The notes under the pieces are model-generated. The model did no database searches and had not been told where the DNA came from. It saw nothing but the letters and a program-made list of their open reading frames with translations. DNA of 64,000 bases from positions 35,180-99,179 of the forward strand of contig JAQGBZ010000231.1 in assembly GCA_034687125.1 (NCBI GenBank), given 5' to 3'. The translations under genes were made by a program, and so were the position numbers. Below, piece after piece: positions 10,881-22,923 of this stretch. Numbering within the stretch: position 1 is the first letter of the stretch; each line of letters opens with the position of its first letter. The stretch comes from Neelides folsomi (Eukaryota > Arthropoda > Collembola > Neelipleona > Neelidae).

Positions 10881-13060
10881 ATGGCAACGGCATTGAATTT
10901 TACCGACTCCTTCTCTAGCATTTCCAATATGAGTTTAAAGTCGAACCTTAAAGGAGTTAAAGCTTCAAGGAAGAAATTGGCATACTCGGCCCAATTAGGA
11001 AAAAATATATCAAAAGTGAAGTGGATCACGACAGGTCAAACCTTCAGCATTCCGGATCAGTCGGCCACAGAGCATTTCATTATGGGATCATGGGCCGAAG
11101 ATGTAATAAATTCGTTAAACATGTTTCATACACCTAATTTATATTAAACTTAATATATTTATGCAATATTTATTAAATTGTTAAAGTCCAATTCTCATGA
11201 TTTCATATTAATTTCAGAAAAACGAAGTTTCCCTTTGGGAGTTTTCAACTGACGAGTCGGGCGACGGGAACACTGTTATGTTGCACAAGGAACAAATTCG
11301 GGGAGATGTTTCCGGCCTTTGTGTAAGAGCTCTTATTTTATTAACCATTAATTTCGCCTATCTGTATTTAAAATATAGTTATAGGATTGAAGTAATGATC
11401 TAATAGCTTAACCATTTACCTTAATGCTTAATTTAATAACTCATCAATTTCGACTCTAATACATTTCTTGTGCATTTAATTTTAAGGATATAACATTCGT
11501 TAAATTGGCCGGTTTTTTCAGTGTATAGATGGTGATAATTTTGCGCTGACGACGTCGTTGGGTGAGCTGATGACCTTTAAGCTCATGGAGCGACGAGGTG
11601 AGGGAAATGAAGATGCTGATCCAAACTCTCAGCCGGTCGCCTTCAACCTCTCCGCTAATCTCAAACTGCACTTTGCTCGGTAGGGATATGGCTTGCCTTA
11701 CTTTCTGCACTCATTGCAGTTCTCATTTATTCAAGATTCAAGATTTTGTAACTTTAGGCTTTTGATTCTATTATAATTACTTATTCAAATATTTAGTTAA
11801 ATAACCTACGGATATTGAGCAATTGATCATTTTTAAACCTCAATTCACTCGCACATACTAGTGAAAAAACAAATCATTGTAACAATCAAGTCGATGAATT
11901 TGTATAGTTAAAATGTGCAAAATTAATATAATGAGGCATATTCGTGGTAGGTCTAAGGTTAAGCTATCCTATGTGACCTTTGGGGTATGCCTCACAATTA
12001 CTTTTTTCATTTGTCCTAATAATTTATTATTTTTAAACTATTTTATTTCGTGAAGATAAAATGTATTAGCTTAATAAATTGTATAGGATGGAATGGAAAT
12101 GATTTTTTAAATATAATTTTACGATTTACATTATCTGAAATATTTTTTCAATGCAGGAAAGATGTTCCCGGCCCGGCTACTGGAATTGCTGCAAATTCAA
12201 ACTCAATTGTGACAGTCGGAGAGGATGGATCCATTTTTGAAGTTTCTCCTTTGTCAATGAAAGTTGTTCGAAATTTGTGTAAGTTCATTTCAAAAAACTA
12301 TAAATTATGGTTAAATGACCTTTACCTTAAGTTAATAATTAAAGGTTAAATCATTAATTTTCCAAATAGTGCAAGTTGAGCCGCTGTCCATCACATGTGT
12401 GGCTTTCACGGGCCGAAGTGAAATTGTGACGGGAAACAGTTCCGGGCAATTGAAGCTATGGGATCTCCGAAGCTATTCACAAGATCCGATTTATGTCATG
12501 ACTCCAAACTCACCTATAAATTGCATTTCTGGTGCTGCGAGCGTGGCTCAGCATCCTTCACAAAGCCGAATTATTCTTGTGGGATACAACGACGGGGCAA
12601 TGGATCTTTGGGATGCTCGAAACGATGGTTGGACTGAACCAATTGCCAAAATTCCATCATCGGGCTTTGGAGCAATTAGCGAACTCGCGTTTCATGAAAT
12701 TAATTCAGATATATTTTTCACTTGTTCGCAATCTGGAGAAATCTCACAATGGTTTCCTTCGAATGATTTCCCTGAAGTCAGCCAAAATCAAAGTATGAAA
12801 TTAATCATTTATAAGAAATCTAACTTAAGATACTTTAATTTCTAAATGTTTTAATTGCATTTTAATTACGAATCTTTTATTTTAAAGGTGAAATTGATCT
12901 GGATCTTGATCTTAACATCGAATTTCTCCAAAAGGGTCTCGATTTCAAAAGCATCTACCGTTCAACCTTACCATGCAACTCAATGAGCATCTCTCAACAT
13001 AGCAGAATTCTTTGTGGAGGAGATTCAGGAGTAATCCATTGTTCAGAAATAAGAGTTTAA
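10881..13060 (+). CDS. Nup43: Nucleoporin Nup43 (WD-repeat protein)
   Basis: Component of the Nup107-160 (Y) complex of the nuclear pore. Six exons: 10881-11102, 11218-11322, 11522-11679, 12157-12278, 12370-12792, 12888-13060; 1203 nt, 400 residues (human about 380), with all phases consistent. Family landmarks run in order: KISKVKW near the N-terminus, then FIMGSWAEDKNEVSLWEF (a GSW..NKVSLW-type first blade, split between exons 1 and 2), IVTVGEDGSIFEV in exon 4, EIVTGNSSGQLKLWDLR, then DGAMDLWDARNDGW and DIFFTCSQSGEISQW in exon 5. The last exon supplies the closing strand and ends HCSEIRV. The order and wording of the blades match Nup43 rather than other WD proteins. Its 3' end faces GNL3. 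Confidence 0.9.
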
Positions 13061-13120
13061 ATGTTTAAAGTCTTCTTGAAAATAACAACGGTTCATTTTT
13101 TACCTTCTAATTTGTGTATA

Positions 13121-13126
13121 AATAAA
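13121..13126 (+). terminator. Probable Nup43 poly(A) signal
   Basis: AATAAA 60 bases after the Nup43 stop codon, in the run GTATAAATAAATATT. Transcription ending here would stop before the inverted repeat at 13,281. Confidence 0.6.
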
Positions 13127-13280
13127 TATTACCATTATTTCTAAAACTTGATTTTTATTCATTTATTGAAGTGAATAGCGAAAAAAGAAATAATGGAAAA
13201 TTCCGAATTAGTTAACAAATAACAATTGTTATAAATGATTTAATTATTACAATGTTAAATATTGTAGCATTTACCTATAT

Positions 13281-13456
13281 TTTATTCCAGCCCGGAAAGG
13301 ACGTGAGTTTGAACGAACCGCTAAAATAATATTGAAAACGTTCATGATGGGGCTTACATGGTAACTTGCACAAGAGTTTCCTGGGCCCAACATATGCATT
13401 TTCAATATTATTTTAGTGGTTCGTTCAAACTCACTTCCTTTCCGGACTGGAATAAA
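13281..13456. repeat. Foldback element: 58-bp inverted repeat
   Basis: The left arm 13281-13338 starts TTTATTCCAGCCCGGAAAGG. The right arm 13399-13456 is its reverse complement with only three mismatches over 58 bases, and a 60-base loop lies between them. It sits between the convergent 3' ends of Nup43 and GNL3. The outer end of each arm contains AATAAA read outward: minus strand at 13286-13281 and plus strand at 13451-13456. For GNL3 the left-arm hexamer is a plausible poly(A) signal, which would place the whole hairpin in its 3'UTR. It looks like a small non-autonomous foldback or MITE insertion. Confidence 0.85.
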
Positions 13457-13469
13457 GAATAGTTCTAAT

Positions 13470-15794
13470 CTAAAAATCAAAACTCATATTATCAACCATG
13501 TCAGAAAGGGCTGAAGCTTGTTTAGCCGACTTTTTCTTGGATTTTCTTAATTTCTTAAGAAGGACCTTTTTAGTAGAAACAAGACCGTGGATCTTTTGCT
13601 TAGATGGGGCATCTGCTTTAAGAGCAACAGCAGCTTTATTTCTTTGGCTCCTCCTCGCCCCTCCACCAACTTCAACAGCAAAGGTCACTTTTTTCTTGCC
13701 TGAACTTTCTACTCCTTCCATTTCCATGTCTTCTTCTGAATCTTCTTCACCCTCCATTTCAACTTCTTGTGGTCCATCAAGAGAAAATGGAGCAGAAAAT
13801 CCTGAAAGGATTGCCGAAGAAATCGTACTTGATCCCAATTCAGGTGGCTCGGTGTAAAATCTAAGCGCACCACTACAACAATTAAATAAATTAGCATCAT
13901 TAATAAAAAAAAGTTTAAATATAACATTTATAGCCTCTTTCATTAACAAATTAATTATGATTTTTGCAATTGTTTTTAATTTACGTGTGCCAATCATGAA
14001 GAACTTTCTGTTCAGCCGCAGTTGTATTCGTAAGCCCTCCTTTCCTCAAATATCCGAATTTTTTTCCAACCAGCGAAAGAAATTCTGTCGAGTCTTCAAA
14101 ATCAGAGATTTTGTAGTGATCTTGCAAAGTTATCCTTGGAACTCTGGCAATGATTTTATCCACATTGATCGTACTTGCCTCTTTTTCTTTTGGGAAACAA
14201 ACTCCGGGGGAGTCAACAAGCCGAAGTTTTGCGTCAAGATTAACAATTTGACATGTCCTAATAATTAATAATTTTTTTAAATAGCTTTAATATTTTAAGC
14301 TCTTATTTTTTTTAAGTTATGAAGTTTAATTAACCATAAATTAAGAACTTTAATGAAAATATAATCTTTAAAGAAATAAAATTTTATACCTTGTGACACC
14401 AGGCTTAGCTCCAACATTACATGCCTTCGATCTCTTCAAGGAATTAACGAGAGAACTTTTCCCAACATTTGGCATACCTTAAATTCGATCAATTTAAAAA
14501 TTCACTCATAAATTAATGAAATAAACTTTTTAATAATACAGTTAGTACTTTGTCTCCATCTTTAACAAGAATAACAATAGACTTACCGATAACTCCAACA
14601 GTTACACCTCCAGGCGTTCCTCTTGACCAAGTTCCAAGGAGTCCCAACAAATCATTCACCCCAATACTTTTCTTCGTTTCCTTTTGCTTCCCATCACTCT
14701 TCACTGATCCGATGCTTCCCAATTGATCTCTTTGTTTCTGGGTGTTAGATTTGAATGCAACTGCTGCGACTCCCTCGCTGAAATAACATTTTTGAGAATT
14801 ATTTTATGCTTTATAATAATTATAATGGGCATTTAATAAAAATTATTTACGTTTGTTTCAAATAATGAATCCATTTTTGAATATTTTCTGCAGGAACAAG
14901 ATCACATTTGTTGAGAACAAAAATCAGTTTCTTATCCGAATGTGAACGAACGACTTCTTCAGCTTCTGAACTTCGAGTCCCTAATGGATCTCTCGAATCA
15001 AGAACTTCAATTACGACATCTGAATCGTTAACGACCTATTAGAAAATAAAATTAAGAATTTAATGATTTCAAGTTTAAATGATAAAACAATAATTGGTTT
15101 GGTCTTTTAAGGTTTAATTGACCCTACCTGTTGGAATTCATTATAAAATGCTTTCAAACTCCCATCGACTCCACGATTTCCCTTGAGCTTCTCAAAAGTA
15201 TAACCACGTTCTTCTGCCTTCTTCCTCAACTCTTCAAAAGAATCCACGGGTTTCTCAGGAGTTTCCACATCTTCTTTAGGTTTTGATAAGCTAATTGTTC
15301 CAGGTGCTAATTTCATTGCTGCTCCGATCCTATTGTTGGCCACGATTGCTTCTCTCCTGGCTTTGCGATCAACCTTTACTTGTTCCTTCTTCGTTTCTTT
15401 TGCATCTTCAATAGATCTACGGAGTGTGATGGCTTCTGTTAAAATTTGGAGCTTGAATGGACAATCACCAGGCACAATGATGAGCTTCTTCTTTGAGCCC
15501 TTCTTCATCTTGTCCAATTTCTTCAGCTTCCTGTTATGCTCTCGGACTTTCTTTTCAATCTTGTTTCGCTTCCTCGAAGTCACCCGCTTAGAACTACTCT
15601 CTATAAACAAAAATATCATATAAAGATTACCGATAATAATATGTGCAAATTAAATTAATTAGCTTATATTAATTTCAAACAAATATTCAAACAATAAGCA
15701 TTATCAGATTTTATTAAAAGAATATTGCATGCAAATCTTAATAAAACTTAATCGATTAAGTACTGAATTACTTACTTAAAAATTTTTTAACCAT
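13470..15794 (-). CDS. GNL3: GNL3 / nucleostemin, circularly permuted nucleolar GTPase
   Basis: Nucleolar GTPase needed for large-ribosomal-subunit production and cell proliferation (Drosophila Ns1, vertebrate GNL3/GNL3L). Seven exons: 15776-15794, 15128-15600, 14851-15035, 14587-14777, 14390-14477, 13985-14257, 13470-13872; 1632 nt, 543 residues (human GNL3 549), all phases consistent. The first coding exon is only 19 nt (MVKKFL). The N-terminus is a basic Grn1-type region ([21 protein letters not shown]). GTPase motifs come in permuted order: DSRDPLG at 177-183, NKCD at 206-209, P-loop GMPNVGKSS at 290-298, DSPG at 334-337. The C-terminus has an acidic stretch ([14 protein letters not shown]) followed by a lysine-rich tail. 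It is convergent with Nup43. Confidence 0.95.
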
Positions 15795-16818
15795 CTTGAA
15801 TTTTCAGCCACCACCTTTTTAACCCTTTTAAAGAAACAATTAACTTTTTTGTCGTCTTTTTCTGTCCAAAGAATTGTCCGACACTAACACGCGGTTCATA
15901 AAATACCATGAGGCAGATTGAAATACCGTCCTGCACAAAAGGAAAAAGTATCATCATATAGCGAGTACACGCTATGTAAGTTTAACACTGCCCCGATTTT
16001 AAGATTTTTATCTTCTATTGCTCCTTCATGACACCATGACCATGATCAAATGATCATTATGATCAATTATCAGTTATCAGATGATCACCTTCATATGGTT
16101 GATGTTTGAAAAATGCTAATGATATAATGTTGAAGTTTATGTAAATATTTAATACACAGTAATAAATCTCTTAAATGTAATTTATAATCAAGATCTTTCG
16201 ATAATTTATTTAATACTTTATTACATCATTTCTTAATACCTAGCTGAATCTGAGTGGACGAGTTAGATTGACATAATTAACAAAATTAACAATGGTAAGA
16301 AGAGTTAAAACATCTAAATAGAGTAGGAATTGGATTATCAACAATTCTAATTCAAATGGGCTTTGTCTATACATACATATTTATCCAATTGTTTAAAAAG
16401 TTAAAAGTTTTTTTAAAAAAATAGCACTAATTAGATAAACAAAACCCTGTACATACCAACATATTTTAGATTAGAATACGAACAATATAAAATTAATAAA
16501 TAATGATATAAAAATTATACAAGCAAGACACAATACGTCTTTATGAATTAACTCAAAAATTAGTTTATTCGAAGATTAATACGTAAATTCTAAATTTTTT
16601 CATTAACAAGTTCTTTATAATTAACTAAATTATTAGACCATAAACTTAATAGAGTATAAATATCTCCCTACTAATATATTCGTTATATGAACTGATATTA
16701 AAATTGTTTGCCTAAACTCTAGAGTACGATCATTAACTGTATAATATAAAAATTAATCAAGTCTTATTTGTTTAGTTCAATGCTAGATAATATTACAATA
16801 TACTAATATGGCTATAAT
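15795..16818. other. Intergenic region upstream of GNL3
   Basis: AT-rich. It contains the GNL3 promoter side (15,795 to about 16,000) and the 3' flank of the zinc-finger gene. Around 16,030-16,090 there is a cluster of TGATCA/ATGATC words. No gene is seen. Confidence 0.5.
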
Positions 16819-18797
16819 TTATTCGGCGGGTTTCGCAACAGATCCAACAGCTTCTTCTGAATTATTTTCGATATTGTCACTTGGTTCTTCAAAATTAAAT
16901 TCTTCAAATTCGTGTTCATAAATGTCAATAGAGTCTGTATTGGCAGAAGAGGGAAATTCAGGTTGCGGCATTGGAGATCCGATTTCCATATTAACTTCAG
17001 ATGTAATGATTTCTGGCATTTCGTTGCTTTCTTCGTTTTCTGGACCATCATGGATATGATTGACAGAAGGATCTTTTGTTACATTTGACGTCGTTGTTAA
17101 GGCTAAGTCAATGATTTCTCTAAATGTGGTTCCTCCCGAGTAAAGTGAGTTGAATTGATCCATTGAAGATTTGATCTGCTGCTTTGACCCTTTGACAAAG
17201 AAATTCTCAAAAGTCCAAGCCCAAAGACTCCGATTTATAAATTCAGTATCAGGGGCGAGTTCTTCGTCAACATCCGCAGTTGCAAGGGCGTATGCAATAT
17301 GCTTGAGTTTATTTTGATGTGGAATTGATTTCTTTATTCCTGCCATTTCCTCGCTAACTTCACTTTCACGCCAACTGGAAAGGAGGTCGTAAACAAGGCG
17401 GAATTTGCTATTGTCGAAATACTTCGGAATGACTTCATCGTCTATAAATCGAATAATTTTGTCATTAATTTTTTTTGATAATTCAGTATTTTAATATTTT
17501 AAAATAAGGAACCATTAAAACATTAATAAACTTACTTTCGTGAAACTCCTTGAAATGCTTCACCTAAAGATAAAAAAAATTTAAATTATTAACTTATTTA
17601 ACCATTGCGCATTGTTGTATTAACCATAAGTAAAATATAAGAATTTTTTATTAAATGGAATCGAGATAAGCGAAACTTTCAAGTTTATTTACCTGATGGA
17701 ATTTTCTCTGAAAATTAATGTCGCAAATAAAGCATTTGTAACTAAATTGATAATCGGTCGATACTTTCAAAGAGTAAGCAGAAAATTTGGTTCTTTTGCG
17801 GTTTCGAGATGAAAACGATCCTTTTGAGTCAATGCTATCACGTCCACGAGGACTTGGAATATATTCATCGTCATCATAATTGTTTCCATTTCCGGTAAAT
17901 TGATCATTTGAGTTGGCATATTCGGGCTCAGGATCTTGCGGTTCCACTTTTGGGAAAGAAGAGAAAGAATTCTTGATTGTAATTTCCTCCTCAGATTCAC
18001 CTCCGTTACTTCCATCGTTGTCAACATTGTAGTTTCTTTTGGTGCTTCGTCGAGATCTTCTAACCGCTAATGGATTTTCCGTTTGTCCAGGAAGTGGTTT
18101 GGCCAATGTACTACATGAAATTATTTTGAGCTCCTTTGACGCTCCCTGACCATGATTTGGGTTGATTTTTCTAATAAGACTGGGCATCTTTTTGCTCTTC
18201 GGACAAGGACGATTGAGTTTGTTACTGACTGGATTCACTAATGGTGCTGGAACCTTAGAAGTGGCAGTGGCAGGATTTGTTGGAGTAATTGAGATGGATA
18301 GAGGCGGAATTTGAGGTTTCTTTATGACGGCCCAATTAACCGCTGATGTTTTTGGAACTAAATAATTAAAAGAATTATTTTAAAATAATATAATTTGTTA
18401 ACAGTTTCTTTAAAATTAAAATTGTTTTTAATATAAAACGTGCATAAAAACAAAAATAAATTGTACCAAATTTTGTTACTGCTGGTCGAAAGGTCAAGTT
18501 TGGGTAATTTCTGGTATCAGGAATTTGAGTGATGAATGTTGTTTTTCCCGAGCCAGAGGTTTGAGGTGGAGGGCAGCGATCATCTACAATTGTTTAATAT
18601 AAATTATTTAATATGATCATTAAAATTTTATATTTCTAAAATTTTTAAATTTTTACAAAACCACTTTTTTTCTCATATGATTGTAAATTACCCAAATCTT
18701 TTTTAAGTCCTTGAATAAGTCCGAGAAGCAATTTTACATTGGTGTCTAAAACACCTATTTTATTCTCCATTTTAAGTAGGCGATTTTCGAGCTCCAT
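16819..18797 (-). CDS. Unrecognised protein with one C2H2 zinc finger
   Basis: Five exons: 18692-18797, 18467-18583, 17693-18357, 17536-17563, 16819-17441; 1539 nt, 512 residues, phases consistent. The start at 18797 (MELENRLLKMENKI) opens a heptad-like segment of about 35 residues likely to form a coiled coil. A Pro/Ser/Thr-rich basic region follows, with a nuclear-localisation-like stretch (RRSRRSTKRN) and an acidic patch. A single C2H2 finger follows: C283, C286, H299, H304, spaced C-x2-C-x12-H-x4-H. The finger is split by an intron, so its two histidines come from a 28-nt micro-exon. The C-terminal about 210 residues include a helical section (FRLVYDLLSSWRESEVSEEM) and end in an acidic tail (EFEEFNFEEPSDNIENN). 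Composition suggests a nuclear, possibly DNA- or chromatin-binding protein. I do not recognise an ortholog and assign no function. It is divergent from the mextli gene. Confidence 0.75.
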
Positions 18798-19923
18798 TTT
18801 GCTGTCAGAGCCAAATAAGACAAAAATAGACAAAAACGCTTAAAATTTTAAAACATACAACAAATAGTCTTATAAAAATGTCTTTCAACAATAATTTGAA
18901 CTTTTCGCCATTAAAAATTTGATTTTTGTGAAATTAAATATGGTTCAACTCGGAGAAGAAACACAGGCCTAGGGAGTCAATCCGTGTGAAGTAATGGAAG
19001 CTCGCAGGAATTTCGATTTTTTGGTGGACGTAAACGTACACATACAAAAATAACGAATGTATTTAAATGGGTACAATTTTAATGTCATTTATACACAGGT
19101 GAAATCGTTAATCATTTTAGTGAATAAAATGTTTAATTAACTTTGAAATAATTTTTTTTGAAATTTTTGGATTTTTAAATCAAGATTTTTTAGGGTTTTT
19201 CTCTGATTCTCCTTTTCACCAACGGCACGGCTATGATTTGTGTTTTATGCTATGCTTCTACCCTTTACGTCTATCATATGGAAGGATAGGGTTAAAATTG
19301 TATCACATATTGAACATATTAATAGAGCCCCAACTTCTGAAACAACTGGTCTAGTAAATCCATATTCGTCCAAAAACGATCCTACAAATTTATTTGCTTA
19401 AAAATTTTTTTTAGAAATTAAGTTATTTATTGAATTAATATTTTCTTTATTATTGATGGAAATTTTGCACACTTTAAGTTACTTGAATGTATAGTTATTT
19501 AACTTAATTTTATCTGGGCAAGAATATTGCAGGGTTGGGCTAGGTTGTTTCCTTACTATAACCCATCCATAAGGTTCATTTTACTTCGAACTTCCAAACA
19601 TCCTCCTCCCTTTTTACTTCTCGTTGAATCTTCATTCCCATTTCCACATTTTAAAATATTTTTATAAAACACGAATTTAACGATTTAACCACAACTATGG
19701 AATAATTCTAGTCTTATTCAACATCATGTTCCATCAGAGAGTTGTAAGTGTACTTGCATAGTTTGCCATTTAACCAATTTTGCAAATTGTGATTCTAACA
19801 TCTATTACGTATTAGGGTTTCATTTTTATTTCTTTGATCTATTTCTTTCTATATAATTTGTTTTTTAAATTTTCGCTTCAGAATTGGACATTAACGTGAC
19901 GAGTACAACCTTAAGTGTTCAAA
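18798..19923. other. Shared divergent upstream region, zinc-finger gene / mextli
   Basis: About 1.1 kb between two divergent start codons. AT-rich, with no supportable ORF. No TATA box is well placed for either gene. It may include a non-coding 5' exon of mextli, because a pyrimidine-rich tract ending in TTCGCTTCAG lies about 40 bases before its start codon at about 19,872-19,881. Confidence 0.45.
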
Positions 19924-22923
19924 ATGCGACGTGGATTTAATCAGCATATTAACTTTCAACCTAACCATCGGGGAGGTGGGCAGCAGAGGCCTGGGAGCAA
20001 CAGGCACTTCTTTAATAATCCTCCGCAGCCTCCTGGGATGTTCCCAATAAGGTAATCAATTAATCAAACTCCTGTGTTAAATAATTAACAATTACGTCTT
20101 AATTCACAATGTGTTCATTTTATTCAATTAGATCGAGTTCGTTTCCGTCTCCGCCAACATTTCCTCCGCCTCATTCTCATCCGCCACTTCAGAGTAATTT
20201 CCCTCATTCTCCTGTTGTTTCGGCTGTGGTTTTGTCATCAGATACACCGCCAGTTGGTATGTCCATATTATCTTTCAGTTAACTCTTTTTAAACCATTTT
20301 GACATTTTTATCATGCAGCGATTGAGTGACTTTTCTTTTTATTTACATTCGCGCATCAAGTATGCACAAAAACTATATTTATTGTTATATTTTTTATCGC
20401 ACTTATTTCTTCTACTTTTTAATGTTGCTCGTATCCAATTTCATTGTTTATCTTTATTGACTTGTTATCAACAATGTAAATGCAGTAATGAAATTTTTAG
20501 TAAGCCTATTTGTTGATTAAAAGGTATTCTACGATGTAAAGCACAACATAATTTATAATGCTCATTGTATTTATATACATTCATATAACATTTTTGTATG
20601 TACAAATAAATATGCATTTAGTTTATAAATAAAATGATAAATACTATTTTTATATTGTCTATACAAATATTTACATATGTCACATTAACATATAATCACA
20701 GTTAAATATTTTATTAATTTTATCATCTTTAATTCCAGAAACTGTTGTGGCACGACTTGAAACTGCTACTCGGTAATTTATCACGCATTTTAACTAACGA
20801 AAAATGAGATTTTTTAATTAAAGAAAATGCTAATAGCTAACTGGTTGGAAAGATGAATATAAAATGTTCAATTATTTTCAGACTTCTGCATGGAATTGGA
20901 GGTAATAACACTCGTGTAAATGAAATCGCCCATGAGATTCAAATTCTTTCTGAGGATTTACGTCGAGTTGGTCCACATCTCGAAACTTCATATCCTGGTA
21001 TTAATAATTTTCTTCATTTTAGTTTGAATTGTATTTTGGACTTTTGAAATAACAAATGCAAATAATGGTTTTCATTCTACAGAAGTTCTCGATCGTGTTA
21101 TGAGTTCAATGAGAGATGCAAGTGCCCAGCCAAGTCTTCCAGCTAGTGTGAGACTTGCCATATTTGAACTTGTGGAACTTCGGGCATCTAAATGGCTTCT
21201 TCCCTCCGACTCCTCCAACTACTACAGACAAAGGAGGAATATTGGCGAGTCCGGAGACGAACGAGCAATTGAAGAAAATGGAACTTCTTCGGACCACTCC
21301 ACCTCACCCACGTCAAAGACCTACAGAGAAGAAGTTCTAATCAAGAATTCTGATAGTGGAAAAGGTTAATATGATCAATATTCATTTAATAATTTGGCAC
21401 AAGAAAAGGAAAGATTTTTAAGTGTTTATGAGTCACATCGAAAGCAAAGAACTCTTTCCCTTTCTTATATGTGATGCTTGGGTTCGATGAAATAATGCTA
21501 ATTGGCCAGTTTTCCAGTTATGGGAGTGAGAGGGCGAAGGGTCCATGTAATAGAAGCTATTAGTGACACGATAATTTCATTCGAAAAAGGTTAGATCATG
21601 GAATGGTCTTTTTCGTGGAGGACTTCTGCTCCCTCAATAACGATCATTAAAATTCTAACTTTGGGCGTTTGATATTGTTCAGTGTCGAATAACCAGTTTT
21701 AATTAAAAGTAAAATAACTAACATTGTTTGTCCTTTTGAACGAAATAGACTAATAATCAGATATGGTTATCTCGATATTAATTACCATAATATTATGTAC
21801 ATACGTCATCAAATTGCCTTTTTTAATTCATAAATAACAAAGTTAACAAAATTCGAAGTTAATAAGGCCGTTGAAATTAGCTGTAATGTAATTTTGTAAT
21901 TACAATGTCGATTATTCTTTGAACTATTTGTTTTGTGCGAAATAAATGTTTGATAAATGAATGCTAATTTTTAAAGCATTTATAGTTTTACTGGACCAAT
22001 TTTATAATTATTTTAACTTTTTATTTCAGTTTCTCCAACTGCTAAAGAAAGGGTGCTTTCTATCAATGGATATTCTCAACAATCGCTTAAGTAAGTTGAT
22101 CATTAAATACTGCTTTATGTTATGTAATAGATGGTTAGAACCAAATTAGTTAATTGGATCTACCTATTTGTAAATTTTTACCAGCATGGCGAAGCAACTG
22201 ATTCAAGAGACAATTGCGAGAAATGCCTCGCCAGTATTTGATGGACTTTCGTCTGGTGATTGTCCTGATGGAGATTCCGTTGAAACGAAGGAAGAAAAAG
22301 AAGTTTTGCAAAAATTGCAAACTTCTCTCAACTTTGGACAGAATGATTCGGAGAATACAACTTTCACTTACACAGTCACGATTGGGCCAGAGCTGATTAA
22401 GATTTCTGGGAGCAACCTTGCGTACGTCCAAGAAGCCAAACTAGCACTCGATGACCATTTCTCCGAGAAATACCCCGACCTCTTTTCCAATGGGAATGTG
22501 GACGAAGAAGAAACTGAGGCTATCATACAAAATTTAGGTTAAAATCCTAATGTAAAATTATAACCATTTTATGATTTTTATCTTGGTTAGAAAATCACGA
22601 TTTATTTTTTGTTTTTAATTTTAGTCCCGAAGTATTCACGGTCGGCATTGTTAAATCTTTCCCTTACGAACACAACGCCAGATTTTTCTCATTTGGATCA
22701 ATTTATACGAGATGCTATTATATTGAAGGTACATTTTTAAAAGATAATTGATAATATTAAATTAGGCATTTAGAAAATTAAGTAGTAAATAATTAAGTAG
22801 TAAATAATTCCTAATGATAATTTTACTAAATAGGAGCGTCGTGATTTCGATCCAAACGAGTTCTTAAAAGAGAATCATAATCGAGAATTCATGCCGGTTG
22901 ACATTCAACCAGCTCCAGTTTGA
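19924..22923 (+). CDS. mxt: Mextli-type eIF4E-binding translation factor
   Basis: Invertebrate protein that binds eIF4E through a Y-x4-L-hydrophobic motif and carries MIF4G-like and KH domains; in Drosophila it promotes translation. Nine exons: 19924-20051, 20132-20256, 20739-20772, 20882-20997, 21083-21364, 22030-22090, 22185-22537, 22625-22728, 22834-22923; 1293 nt, 430 residues, phases consistent. Order: an Arg/Gly/Pro-rich N-terminus; a MIF4G-like helical region near 85-195 (with LPASVRLAIFELVELRASKW); a divergent KH domain near 229-345 (ERVLSINGYSQ, then MAKQLIQETIARNASP and the strand TYTVTIGPELIKISG); the eIF4E motif Y370-SRSA-L375-L376; a C-terminus ending VDIQPAPV. It is shorter than the Drosophila protein (about 650), mainly through shorter linkers. 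The donor after 21,364 (GTTAAT) is weak. Confidence 0.85.

Noticed and set aside
18467-18583. P-loop-like GSGKTT in the zinc-finger protein
   Set aside because: No glycine or alanine at the first Walker A position and no surrounding NTPase fold; it sits in a Pro/Ser/Thr-rich region.
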